Notes: generated by a model not told the origin, from the letters alone. Numbered from the stretch's first letter, positions 1 to 10,974 are shown. The stretch: 64,000 nt of DNA from Macquaria australasica (GCA_005408345.1 SEMN01000094.1:124001-188000), one strand, 5' to 3'. Made by a program: numbers and translations.

Positions 1-143
1 TGTATTAAATTGAGCAATGGTGTTTTATTGCTCCTGAATTCAATTTTCAATTGTAAAAGGAAAAAAGTTACATAGTATTGCTTTAAAGCCCATGCGTACC
101 TAACACACCGGAGAAGTTTGCCTTGAAAGCTTGTAGTATAAAG

Positions 144-560
144 CAGGGGTTCTCAACCTTTTGTAACTTAAGGCTCACTTCTGATTGTTAAAACATTTCC
201 GAAGACCACCTTCCCAAATAAATGAAACCCCCCCCCACAACATCCAGAGTGCTCTGTGTTTAAGTGTCTCTGGAGCTTCGATTGTTTTAGCGCCTCATTT
301 GACAGGATTTAACCACATTCAACACAAATCAGCGACGTTTAAATTTAGACCATATTTTACCCTGTGAAATATGGTCTAAATGTAAACGTTGAAAAGATGT
401 TCAAAATCGGATGTTTTTTCACCGACTATTTATAGACATTGCTAAACGTTTACATTTAGACCATATTTCACCCAGTGAAAATAACTAGCTTTGTAAATTA
501 CCAAAAAAAAAAAGTAGGCCCACCATTGGGCCTCAGAGCGCCACTAGTTGAGAATGGCTG
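144..560. mobile_element. hAT-type MITE with 8-bp target duplication
   Basis: The ends CAGGGGTTCTCAAC and GTTGAGAATGGCTG form imperfect terminal inverted repeats (11 of 14). Both sides carry the exact 8-bp sequence GTATAAAG (136-143 and 561-568), as expected for hAT transposases, which duplicate 8 bp. The interior has no ORF; it contains three versions of a TTTAGACCATATTT motif, two of them forming a hairpin near 337-395. The CAG(g/c)GGTTCTCAAC end places it in the Charlie/Tip100-like group by inference. Confidence 0.85.
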
Positions 561-670
561 GTATAAAGAGCGACAAAGTCCATGCAGCAAGGGGGTCGGG
601 ATGGATTAGTGGGTCAAACACCAGACTTTCACCCAGGAGACTGCCGTTTGTGTCCCATGTGAAACTTAAA

Positions 671-839
671 TTATTTTAACCCAAACCATGATCTCTTCCT
701 AAACCTAAGCAAGTAGTTTTGGTGCCTAAACCTAACCAAACTGCAACTGTTTCACAACGTTAACTACAGTTTGATTAGGTTTAGGCACCAAAACTACTTG
801 CTTAGGTTTAGGAAAAGATCATGGTTTGGGTTAAAATAA
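671..839. repeat. Near-perfect inverted repeat, ~75-bp arms
   Basis: The left arm starts TTATTTTAACCCAAACCATG at 671. The right arm ends at 839 and is its reverse complement with only a few mismatches for about 75 bp, with a short loop around 748-765. Such arms would form a long hairpin in RNA or single-stranded DNA. It is the core of the foldback element. Confidence 0.85.
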
Positions 840-1011
840 CAAGTCAACCACATGTTAGAAAGGCTTTCTGTAAGAAAGCCTTCAAGGCAAACTTCTCCCA
901 TCGTGTGCACAGCTATTGAACACCCACACTTATGATTTCAATTAATTAGAGCTCTCCTTTGTGACTGTAAACGGGCTGTGCTTGATTAACAGCTCTCTCA
1001 CTCTCCTGCAA

Positions 1012-1745
1012 ACCAAGTGTGCCACATCCTGTGTGTTTTATATAACCATTTTTCTTGTCAATAAGCTGTCCTGGCAGGTGATTACAACTTGTTGAACACC
1101 GTTAATTCCAGTCAGGTACATAGTGTACATCACCCAGCGTTTCATAAGCAAATTATCGCTCAAGGTCTGCATATAGGATGTTTCTTTCTTCTCTATAGGC
1201 CTCTCCCTCTCCAGGAGCCTGGTGGGCGGAGTCGAGTCATTGGGGAGATGCAGCTCACCTGGTCTGGCTGCAAGATATATAAGCTGGTGGCAGTCAGCCA
1301 GTCTCTCTCCTCCCTGGCTTCCACCCTGTTGGTTTTGTCGTATTTTGTTTGACTTTATCTTAACTTCTTTTTCAGTTATGTAAAATAAACTAATTTTTAG
1401 TTACAACTCTTGCGCATTCTCTCCTTTTATGTCCAGCCTTAGCCGGGTTGTGACAAAAGCTCCATCCCAAGTTGAGAAATCTTCCTAGTTGAACCATTGT
1501 ATGGCTTGTTCTCCTCCTGCAATCAAAGAATACTGAAGCATTAAAAGGTATAGCAGGCTACTTGTGTTACATTGCTCATAAGTTATTATATTGTAGTTAA
1601 ATAAATTGGAAATACTCAGGTTAAGTACAAGCTGCACATGAGAAACATACAGCTGTGCAGAGGAAGACACTGAAGCATGTTCTGATTGACGTCATGCAAT
1701 GGCGTTGAATTAATGATAAAAAACCCACAGGATGTGGCACACTTG
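1012..1745. mobile_element. Element with ~27-bp terminal inverted repeats
   Basis: CCAAGTGTGCCACATCCTGT at 1013-1032, continuing to GTGTTTTAT, recurs inverted at about 1718-1745 with one or two mismatches. The 0.73-kb enclosed sequence carries no ORF of note but has an LTR- or promoter-like block (see next entry). No clear target duplication is seen. The family is unknown to me. Confidence 0.55.
1190..1455 (+). mobile_element. LTR-like fragment with TATA box and AATAAA
   Basis: The block has a TATATAA at 1276-1282, a likely transcribed segment about 100 nt downstream, AATAAA at 1384-1389, and an end GGGTTGTGACA at 1455 resembling the CA terminus of a Gypsy-type LTR. The 5' terminus with TG and a matching target duplication could not be found, so it may be truncated or may not be an LTR. 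Confidence 0.35.
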
Positions 1746-2647
1746 GCTTACGATATCTGTGAGCTTTGTTGCATCTGGTAGAGTAGGACAAAATTACACC
1801 ACACCACTACAGTGTGTAACTCAGTTACAGTTAAATCAAATTACAAATGACGCTGACAGAGTTTGGGCTGAACTGTAACTGTGTGTACCAAGTTTCCTGT
1901 CGGACTTTAAGTGCAGGATTTAGTGCTTTTTCCAAGTTTAATGTTTTAATGACAGTACCATATTTATTTGATATCCGTTTTGTAAATGACAGAGCAAAAT
2001 GTATCATCTCTCCAAATCTGTCTGAAACGGCACCAGCAAAGTGAAAAAGTGAAAAATGCACACTGTGGTGAAATCAGACTGCCCCCCCTGATTTGGCACT
2101 CAGTGAGTTTTTGTTTTCCACTGCAGGAGCAAAGTGTCAAAACACATCCATCCGTGTTGTCTCTAAATGAGGCCACTGAGGTCTGAGAGATACAGTATCG
2201 TGTGTAATGACTTAATGGATACAAACAGTTCATCCTGTAAACATCCCCCCCTCCAACACACACAGACATTATCTTCAGAATCACATCTCAGAAGTCAAAA
2301 TTTGCAAAAACCTTCAGCGTTAAATGAACTCTGACAATGAGCAGTGTGAAATTAACACTTGACATTAACACTTAGATTATAGTGAACCCTTGCCCCTGAG
2401 CCACATCAGCTTAAAGAGCAAACAAACAATCAACATTTTGAGCACCTAATAGAATGTCACTGAAAAATCAACACTCATTAACAGTGAAAAATTTAAGACA
2501 CTGCCAGTGTTTATACGCAGGTACACCCCAGCACAGTTAATTTAACACTAAGTGTGTGTGTGTGTGTGTTTGGGATTTTGCTGCATATTCAGATATTGTT
2601 GAGACCATACGCTGCCTTGTAGCAAGTGGTGTCACTTGCTCTAAAGC

Positions 2648-2648
<1 letters not shown>

Positions 2649-2714
<66 letters not shown>
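2649..2714. repeat. (AC)n microsatellite, ~33 units
   Basis: Uninterrupted AC dinucleotide array of about 66 bp. Confidence 0.98.
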
Positions 2715-2716
<2 letters not shown>

Positions 2717-3044
2717 CTGTGAGACCTCGGTTAATTATTCACATTGGTCAATAATGAGCCACAAATCAATTTTTAAGTGTTTGTCTCCTGTATTAATCAG
2801 ACAATCGATTCCAGGCACGTCTCCGGTGCTTAGATGAGCCTCAGCAAGCAAAAGAGCTCCAGGATGAGGAAAGATGGAGGGAGGGAGGAGGATAACGGCT
2901 ACTGCAGAGCGAAAGAAAGAAAGTGAAGAGGAGCAATAAGGCAGCATAGTGTGACAAGACATGACGGTTACTCACTAACCCGAAAAACCCAAGGGATTTT
3001 CTTTTCTTTTTGCAGGCAGGTATACTGCTACCTCTGATCTTATC

Positions 3045-3046
<2 letters not shown>

Positions 3047-3088
<42 letters not shown>
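3047..3088. repeat. (GT)n microsatellite, ~21 units
   Basis: Uninterrupted GT dinucleotide array. Confidence 0.97.
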
Positions 3089-3091
<3 letters not shown>

Positions 3092-3704
3092 TACAGTATT
3101 TTGAGGGGCTGTCCTGCTCCATTTCAGTCAGCAGGCTGATAGAATAATGGAGAGATGCTGACCTACCTACTGTGTACACACACACACTGTCCAATCCTCT
3201 TTCTCCCCTTGCTCTAATTTTAAGACATTCTTGCATACCTCTTGTCATCACATGAGCCAATCAAAGAATCTTTTATTCTTCTAACTCATTATACAATATT
3301 TCTCGCCTTCAGAGGAAAAATAATGTGCATCTGTCTCGCTCAGTGAGAGCTCGATTTGCCACAGCCATTTGACAAAATGGAGAATTGAAAGAAACAAATA
3401 TACATAAAGCATGTTAAAATCCAAAGCAATGGATTAAACTTCAGCAAAACTTCAAAAAAGCCAAACCAAACAGCCGGGGACCCTGATAGGAAATGTCAAG
3501 TGGCTTTTAAGGCACAAAGACAAGCCATTAAAAGAGTTGCCGTGACACAGCGTTTTAATATTCCATCTAGTATGCACCTTTTGGAAATGTCATCGCTGCA
3601 TTTGAGCTTGGTGTCATGGAAAGGCACCCGCTTGATTACAGTCATCATCCTTTCAGCCAGCCAAGATTTGCAAATACATTTACTAAAAATCCACTTGGAA
3701 ATGT

Positions 3705-3707
<3 letters not shown>

Positions 3708-3754
<47 letters not shown>
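3708..3754. repeat. (CA)n microsatellite, ~23 units
   Basis: Uninterrupted CA dinucleotide array. Confidence 0.97.
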
Positions 3755-3756
<2 letters not shown>

Positions 3757-4854
3757 TTGGATGCATACTTCTTAATCACATATTCAAACATATCACTGCA
3801 TTACAGGCAATGGAAACATTATTCCACACGGTGAAAATATCTCAGGTCTGTTTTTTGCTTTAATACTTTTTCTCCAACCCCACCACACAAACACAAACAC
3901 ATACACATACTGTATGCTTTTAGGCACTTTTAAACCTTGGTCAGGAGACACACGTCCAATGACAATCTAATCTAACGGGTAAGTGTCTCCAAGGCAAAAG
4001 CACACTGTGACTCTTTTGATGGACAGCCCAAACATTAACTATTGGTTTCAAAGATTAAAGGGACTTGCAACGGCTTTCAAACATGTGGAAGGACTCGAGT
4101 GGTGTGTGCCCCAAAAGAAGAAGGTACTATTACAATGCCTGTGTGTGTGTGTGTGTGTGTGTACTGAGTCTGCTTCTGGTGCTCGTAAAATCGTCTTTGG
4201 TCCATAAATTGGCCATACAATTGCTGTTTACGTGCATTTTGGCTTCTTATTTTCCTCAATCAGTGAAATTGGAGCACAAAAATACGAGACAATCTGGGTT
4301 GTTTTTATAGTTAGTTACTATGGCAATAAAATGGGATGACTAAATGAATAGAAAACTTTTACATTATTGTGTCCATTGCTGTGCTGATTGTGTAGGCGCA
4401 GGCTCAATCAGGTTGTAATGAGACAAATAATCTTCATGCAGCACCTCTAAGTGTTTGCAAACAGACAGAGGAAAGGGAGACTTTCACTCTAATGCATGGC
4501 TCTGCAGGTAAGTGTGTCATTCATTTGTGAGCTTTTTGAGACTACTGGAGTATTGGAAAGAGCTTCACCACAAGAAAAAGTGCTTTGTTAAGGGGATGAA
4601 TTAACAAGTACACAAACCGCCACAGATGTCAACTTAATTAGTCACTACAGAGCTGCATTAACCTGGCTGAACTCAATTAGAGTTTTCAAACGTAATCAAC
4701 CTTATTTGCCTAAGAAACCAAAACAAGCCACAGTTGATCTTTTCTTGAGACAGAACATTCTCAGTATTCACCAGTATTGGATTGGATTTGTGAGAACAGG
4801 TGGGAAAATTTTTAGTTTTGATCCCCTCATGTTTGAATCATTTGAGGTTAACAC

Positions 4855-4945
4855 CCTTTGATTGGCTGCAGCTCCCTGTGGAACCGAGGCCACGGCCCCA
4901 ACCAATCAGGCGGGCTGATTCCTATTTGAGCCCATTGGTTGACAA
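4855..4945. promoter_or_regulatory. Cluster of three CCAAT/ATTGG motifs
   Basis: GATTGGCTG near 4860, ACCAATCAGG near 4900 and CATTGGTTG near 4935 lie within 80 bp in a GC-richer patch. All fit the NF-Y core with flanking bases. No start of transcription or ORF is attached, so function is inference. Confidence 0.3.
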
Positions 4946-5598
4946 CTGGCGAAGATTACATGTGAAATGTGAACATGCATTGATTTGTTGGGGGATGTGT
5001 TATAATTCAATGTGCTACCATGAACGTGAGCTGTAAGAGATGTAAGGAGGGACATGCCGTGTGTAAGCAAACAGAGATGCCTAAACACCAGCACCACCGG
5101 TGGCTGAGGAAAGATAAATCATATACACACACACTTATCTATAAAAACACTATATACTAGGTTTACACTTAATTTACAATATAAATTCTTGTTAATTATG
5201 CAGTCTCTGAGACAAATATGCAGACAATGTGATTCACAGGACATAAATAGACCACTCAAATCATGAGGATTCATTTTAAAAGCAAAATAGGACATGATGA
5301 TTAAGCAAATTGTTGCTTTTCTACATGTTTACCAAAATGCTGTACTTAGCACTTTGGACTCTCTTCAGAGTTGCAGCAACAGACGTCATTTTTTCTATTT
5401 ATTCATGGTCTATGGAGTCTAACATATTGACTAGAGGTTAGTTACAGCCACAAACTTTTTTTTCTAATGCGACTTGAGTTGTTACTGTGGTGTTGTGTAT
5501 TGTGCAGCATCTCCTAAAAGAGCTGGTGTAATTGTATTTCACACTTGCATGTGTGATTTTTATACCTGCAATTTCTTCTCTTTAAAAAGCAACTTAAT

Positions 5599-5988
5599 TG
5601 TGACGCACTGATGAGGAGGACTCAAAAGCAATGACTCTGAGGCAGACGAAAAGCTTAAAGGTTTATTCCAGGGTTTAGTACACAAAAATCAGTCCAGGTA
5701 GAGGCAAACAAAGCCAACAGGGATAAGACAAAGCGAATGTAGTAAACAGGCAAAAGGTCGTAACAAGAGAGCACTAGGAACAAAAACACTGGAGAGTTTC
5801 GACACGGAACGGAAAGAAGACTGGTATAAATACAGAGAGGAGGCTGATTGGCTATGGGACACAGGTGGGTAATTGAACACAGGTGACTGGGGATAATTGG
5901 CGGGAAAAAAGAACAAAGACAGGAAGCAAAACAAGAACAAAACAGGTTACCAAAATAAAACAGGAAACAGAAAGTCAGCGTCGTAACA
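5599..5988 (-). mobile_element. Solo LTR (Gypsy-like) with perfect TTAAT target duplication
   Basis: The 390-bp element has TG at one end (TGTGACGCACTG, 5599) and CA at the other (GTCGTAACA, 5988). Both sides are flanked by the same 5 bp TTAAT (5594-5598 and 5989-5993), the hallmark of LTR-retrotransposon integration. On the minus strand it reads TGTTACGAC..., with a TATTTATA box near 5827-5834 and AATAAA at 5667-5662 near the 3' end. No gag-pol sequence adjoins it, so recombination between two LTRs has left one. Assignment to Gypsy rather than another LTR group is inference. Confidence 0.85.
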
Positions 5989-5993
5989 TTAAT

Positions 5994-6839
5994 ACCCCTA
6001 AAAATCTTGTTTGTGCTGACGTCCAGGGGTTTAACGTTTTTGTCATGCTGCAGTGACACAGAAGTGTCTTCCAGGTCGTGTCAGTACACTGTGACATCGC
6101 TGTTGGGTGTGGTTACAGGTGCAACAGAACACGCCTCTGACCACACCCAACCATGCCCATCAGATACACTTGAAACTTTCAACCAGTGGAGGCAGAAAAA
6201 CACTGCTTTGCTACCTGCTGTCAAGTCACTCTGTAACTTTGTGCTGCTTTCTTGACTTCTTGAAAACAAAAATTACTGTATGAACTTCCGGCAATTAACA
6301 GTAATGTGTTTATTTTGACTATTATAAAAATACTAGTGGGAATCAGATTTTTCTCAATTTGTAAATTTCACAATTTTGTCTAATTAAACCCCTTCTGAGG
6401 ACTGCGTGTACAGACTGTAAGTGCATTTCCATCCACCTGCTTTTATGTTAATAGAATTTACACATAAAAAGAAAAAAACCTGAGTGGAAAATCAATATTT
6501 GAAATTTGAAAAAAAAAAAGTCTAAATAATGCAATAAGGTTTTTACGCCGGGCTGAGGTGGAAGAGTTGATGTATCGATAAAAACAGTGGAAACAGACTG
6601 GGCGAATAGATCATGACGTGCATGGAGCATGTGATTTAATGGCACCTGCATGAGGGTAATAATCCCAACTCCTTATATTTTCCTAACAGTGATGGATGGA
6701 AACACGCATTTTCTTGTTGCCAATTTGGTTAAAATTTGCACTACATTTGCATAGACACTTGACATGCTTGATTAACGTTTCCCTCACTCATCTGTTAGCT
6801 TTTTTGTGCCTTTTTAGGGTTGTACAACTGTCACCTTTT
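5994..6839. other. Intergenic, no gene recognised
   Basis: Unique-looking AT-rich sequence. Nothing with a credible ORF or known repeat is seen between the solo LTR and the LINE. Confidence 0.5.
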
Positions 6840-6865
6840 ATCATTCACATTAGTACACGGACTTT

Positions 6866-7943
6866 GTGACCTCACAACCAATCACTCAACCCCGCATTGG
6901 GGTGGATGACGCTGTCATTTACCTACTTCACACATCCCTCTCTCACATAGAAAAGGCTGGAAACACTGTGAGGATCATGTTTTTTGATTTCTCCAGTGCT
7001 TTTAACACCATCCAGCCCAGGATTCTGGGGGACAAGTTGGAGCACGCTGGGGTGGACCATCACCTGGCAGCATGGATCCTGGACTACCTCACAAACCGAC
7101 CACAGTATGTGAGGTTACAGGACTGTGTCTGACACACTTCTCTGCAGCACAGGGGCTCCACAGGGAACCGTTCTGGCACCTTTCCTGTTCACCTTCTACA
7201 CAGCGGACTTCACCCATAACACTTCGAACTGTCACCTGCAGAAGTTCTCTGATGACTCTGCCATCGTCGGCCTCATCACCAACGGGGATGATGGGGAGTA
7301 CAGAGAACTGACCCAGGGCTTTGTGGGTTGGTGTCAGCAGAACCGCCTCCAGATCAACGCGAGTAAAACCAAAGAGCTGGTGGTGGACTTCGGCAGGCGC
7401 AAACTCCCTCCACCTACACCAGTGAACATCCAGGGAACGGACATTGAGATTGTGAGATCGTACAAGTATCTGGGTGTTCACTTGAACAACAAACTGGACT
7501 GGTCAGACAATACGGACGCTCTGTTTAAAAAGGGCCAGAGCCGTCTCTTTTTGCTCAGGAGACTAAGATCTTTTGGAGTGCAGGGTGCGCTCCTGAGGAC
7601 TTTCTATGACTCTGTGGTGGCATCAGCTGTCTTGTATGGGGTGGCCTGTTGGGCCAGTGGCGTCTCTTCCAGGGATAGGAAGAGACTGGACAGACTGGTA
7701 AAGAAGGCCAGCTCTGTCCTTGGATGCCCTCTGGACCCAGTGGAGGTGGTGGGAGGCAGGAGAATGGTGGCCAAGCTATCATCACTACTGGAGAACACTT
7801 CCCACCCCCTACATGTCACTCTATCAGCACTGGGCAGCTCCTTCAGCGACCGGCTGCTCCACCCGCGGTGTCTGAAGGAGAGGTACCGTAGGTCCTTCCT
7901 GTCTGCTGCTGTCAGACTCTATAATCAGTACAACTCCCGGTAA
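6866..7943 (+). pseudogene. LINE reverse transcriptase, truncated and frameshifted
   Basis: The first frame (6866-7132) begins within the RT and shows motif A as FFDFSSAFNT. The second frame (7125-7943) continues with STGAPQGTVL (motif B), FSDDSAIVG (catalytic motif C with the DD pair), NASKTKELVVDF (motif D) and YKYLGVHLNNKLDW (motif E). It then has the C-terminal thumb-like region ending LYNQYNSR. The two frames meet at about 7125-7132; by eye a two-base loss in the repeated TC/TG run breaks the frame there. RT copies LINE RNA at nicked target DNA; this copy cannot do so because it lacks the endonuclease and is frameshifted. Confidence 0.88.
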
Positions 7944-8203
7944 TCTACACTTGACTGTCAGTGTGCAGACTATTCACTACTATACTTCATCTATTGCTGT
8001 GCATTATCTTCATACATATATTGTATTCATGATGTTATCTACTTCATATGTTGCTGTGAAATATTTTTCATATACATGTATATTATATATGTACAATATT
8101 TTTATCTTATCCATTTGTTCATACTTACAACTGCACTCAGTCACTCTATTATTTATTTCTGTCTATACTGTGTATGTTCTGTCCTTTATGCATCTGGCGC
8201 ATG

Positions 8204-8785
8204 TGTTGACAGGCAGCTAAACGCTTTACTCCAATGAAGACTCCTTGTAGGTTTACCATGTTTATTCTTACTGAAGCAAAGGTGAAACTAAAAGGAAAAT
8301 AATAAAATAATTACCAAATCATGTATGTTACATTTTCCCAGATGTGGAAACCATTAAACAAACATCCACATGACATATAGAAGCACTGTATTACTAACAA
8401 TAGCCTGGCTAATGGCTAATAAAACAGAGAGCTAGTAATGCAAAAAAATGTGCCTACGATTAGTATACAACATCAATACACCGCTAAAATATTGGCACAT
8501 GAGAGCAAATGTACACAAACACATCAATAATACATACCAACGATGCAACTCGAACAAAGTACGCCGGTGTGGCTGATATAGACATGAGCTGCCAAAGGTG
8601 TATACTGTTCTCACTTCCGGGATAAAGTTTTGATTCAAAATCGACAACCACTAACTGCTGAACTAAAACTGGCCAGTAGTTGGCGGTACTGCACTTTCAA
8701 TATTCTCAAACCAATCAAATGAATACACAAAATGCATTTTAATGACCCAAACACAAATCTCATAAAACCAAAACAGAACAGTGTA
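8204..8785 (-). mobile_element. Possible insertion inside the LINE 3' UTR
   Basis: This block interrupts the AT-rich 3' UTR and differs in texture. On the minus strand it reads CGGAAGTGAGAACAG near its start, a donor-like GTATGT near 8540, an acceptor-like TTCCTTTTAG near 8293, and AATAAACATGG near 8260, like a small transcription unit or LTR. Ends and target duplication were not resolved. It could instead be part of this LINE subfamily. Confidence 0.3.
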
Positions 8786-9430
8786 TAGGACTATTTTTCT
8801 ATTTTTCTATTTATTTTTATTGTATTTCTATATATGACACATTTGCTGGCTGCTGCAACGCTAAAAATTTCCCCGCTGTGGAACAATAAAGGCTTATCTT
8901 ATCTTATCTTATCTCTTATCTTACATAGCTCCATCTAATCAGCCAGAATAAATAAACACCTGTGTGTGTGCAGGGCCCTTAAACCACTCTCCTCAAAACA
9001 ATTGTATTTTTTGGGGGAGAAAACTGGTACAATATTGAAAATGATGAGCCTCACCTTCATGTAAAAGATATAGTAACTGGTGTGATTATTTGACAACTCA
9101 TTGTCAACCATAACCAAAATATATTTATGCTTAGTTCATAAAAGCTAAGTCCTCTTTTAATGTATTTTGGAAAATCTTGTGGAACGCTAGCTAAAAACCC
9201 ACATAAACCTATTTGGTTCCAAGAAAATTATATTAAATCCACTTGATTATGAGCTCCAAGAGAGGGAGAACATGAAGAAGGTGAAGTCACCAATGTCTGT
9301 GAGACATTAGGATGGTGGGAGGAGATTAGTGTCACTGAAAATGACCACAGCATGGGACTGTGACACCTGTGACAGCTAAACTGCCTCGAGTCATGCTCAG
9401 ACTTCTGGAATCAACAAGACATAAACAGAC

Positions 9431-9694
9431 ATGTTCATTCAGCCGGGGTGGACAGATGAAGCACAAACACTGACATCAGTGACGAGAGAACCAAGCGGTC
9501 ATGATGACCCAGACTCTGACACAGATGCTGAGTCAGACACAGAAATGCTGAGAGAATGAGTGCAGGTGTTCAAGAAGAGATGTAAGAGTGGTGAGAGGAC
9601 ACCGGCAAAACTGAATAAACAGCAACTCTCCAGTGGCCACAGAGACAACAAGCTAAAAGCTGTGACGGTTGACGTGAAAGAGGTACAGTACTGA
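9431..9694 (+). pseudogene. Decayed acidic ORF with one in-frame stop
   Basis: An ATG at 9431 opens MFIQPGWTDEAQTLTSVTRE and an acidic serine/aspartate stretch (DPDSDTDAESDTEMLRE), then meets TGA at 9557-9559. The same frame continues VQVFKKRCKSGERTPAKLNK for 44 more codons to TGA at 9692-9694. The composition is coding-like, and an acidic head followed by a basic segment occurs in some transposase N-termini (for example piggyBac relatives), but I do not recognise the protein. It may also be a chance frame. Confidence 0.3.
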
Positions 9695-10049
9695 CGACTA
9701 AACCTACACTGACTGCTGATGGATGCTGAGTTTTACTGATTTTACACACCAAACTTAGTTTAAAACTGTTGTATAATGTTCTCTGTGGCTCTGAAGGAGT
9801 TTTGTCAAGTCTAAGAAAATACCCCTGGTGATGTCATCAGGGTTATCTGGGCTTGGGCTTGGAGACACACACACATTTTTCAGCAGACAGCCTTTGTTAC
9901 AAACTGGGGGCATGAAAGACTGGGGTGTTTACCAGGCAAAGAGTCTAATGAAAAGATGGCACTGAGTTGCACTATGGGAAATGTAGGATCAAGCATTTTG
10001 GAAACTGGTTCTAAAAGTCAGTTAATCTTGGCCTCCGCTGGATAATTCT

Positions 10050-10204
10050 TTTTTTTTTTTTTTGGCATTTTGCATTTATCTGACAGCCAGTAGAAAGAGA
10101 CGGGGGTATAACATGCAACAAACATCCCCGAGCCAGGAATCAAACCACAGACCTCGCAGTTATGTGGTATACTCGTTAACCATTAGTCTACCTGGTTGCC
10201 CCTC
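10050..10204 (-). mobile_element. tRNA-derived SINE
   Basis: Read on the minus strand the element starts GGGGCAACCAGG, has a Pol III A box TAGACTAATGG (10190-10180) and, 33 nt later, a B box GGTTTGATTCC (10146-10136), the spacing of a tRNA promoter. It continues through a tRNA-unrelated body (ACCCCCGTCTCTTTCTACTG) to a tail AATGCAAAATGCC followed by an A run at 10050-10065. This arrangement matches a SINE family common in perciform fish. It depends on a partner LINE for movement. Confidence 0.85.
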
Positions 10205-10974
10205 TCTACTTTTCATGAAACCCCATTTTAAATATTATTTATAGTCTACATTTTTTCTGCAATAGCCATTCAATGTATTTACATTCAGTAGTTACTGCTG
10301 TAGTAGTTTTCATTATTAGTAAGGGACTTCTTTATTAAAACAACGTGAGTTTGTTTGGCTGCGCTGTAAACAGATACACCAGCTGCTCTTCTGTTGTATG
10401 TAAGTAGCTGCTCAAGGACTGTTTGCTGTAGTATTAAACTGCACTTGCTGTTATCACCAGTGTGTTGCTAAATCAACCAGGACTGAAATCTTTTTAAAGT
10501 TAGGATAACTTTAAAGACAACATAATTATATCAATGAACTGTCAATATGTTTCTTTTTACCAGAGAATCAGTAATATGATATGATTTTTGTAGTTTTTGT
10601 CATAATTCCTGTCAGCCATTTCACTCACCAACTGAAATCTTGGCATGTATCGACATTGCTTGACGGGCGTCCAAAAGAAACACAAGCAGTCAGATGATCA
10701 TTCAAGTGAAAAACATGAAAACAAACTGCCAGTTTTACCCTGCTTATTTGGAAGAGAACACAAAGGCAAAAGTTATTACCGATCTGACCTCATTAACATG
10801 CATTAGATTTTGCACACCAGCTTTGACATGCGGCTGTTGTGCACACACGCAGTTTTTCTATGCAATGAGAGATTTTAACCAACATTTCTGATGCGTTCAC
10901 TTTTGGTTAAACATTTGGTTTAACCTTGTTGTATTGGTTTGTTGGTTTAATCTTTTTTTCATTTTTTAAGCTAC

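Larger units (their letters stand above)
106..897. mobile_element. Foldback element with ~26-bp inverted ends (host of a nested hAT MITE)
   Basis: The left end GGAGAAGTTTGCCTTGAAAG (110-129) is matched in inverted orientation at about 869-891. Inside is a second, longer inverted repeat (671-839). A hAT MITE (144-560) interrupts the left part with its own target duplication, so this element is older than the MITE. No ORF is present, so it is non-autonomous. Its internal text, with repeated CCTAAACCTAA and CCCAAACCATGATC, resembles repeats I know from percomorph fish. The exact outer boundaries and target duplication are not resolved. Confidence 0.65.
1746..5598. other. Intergenic, no gene recognised
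   Basis: Only short chance ORFs occur. The stretch contains (CA/GT)n microsatellites at 2649-2714, 3047-3088, 3708-3754 and 4141-4162, a low-complexity area of repeated AACACT/AGTGT words at 2340-2560, and a cluster of CCAAT-type motifs near 4855-4945. Confidence 0.6.
6840..8931 (+). mobile_element. 5'-truncated L2/CR1-group LINE
   Basis: The element carries the 3' half of a non-LTR reverse transcriptase, then an AT-rich 3' UTR. It ends in an AATAAA (8884-8889) and a short tandem tail of TTATC units (8894-8931), as in L2/CR1-group LINEs of fish. The endonuclease and N-terminal RT part are missing, typical of incomplete reverse transcription. Part of the 3' UTR (about 8204-8785) may be a later insertion. 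No target duplication was identified. Confidence 0.85.

Noticed and set aside
1089..1352. 87-codon plus-strand frame
   Set aside because: It covers the LTR-like promoter block and TATA box; not a protein I can support.
2649..3754. Regularly spaced CA/GT arrays resembling a repeat array
   Set aside because: They are independent dinucleotide microsatellites without constant repeats and unique spacers, so they are not a CRISPR array; the genome is eukaryotic in any case.
5655..6059. 134-codon minus-strand frame
   Set aside because: It lies within the solo LTR, whose sequence and target duplication explain it.
7555..7819. Antisense frames over the LINE
   Set aside because: They are shadows of the reverse-transcriptase frame on the opposite strand.
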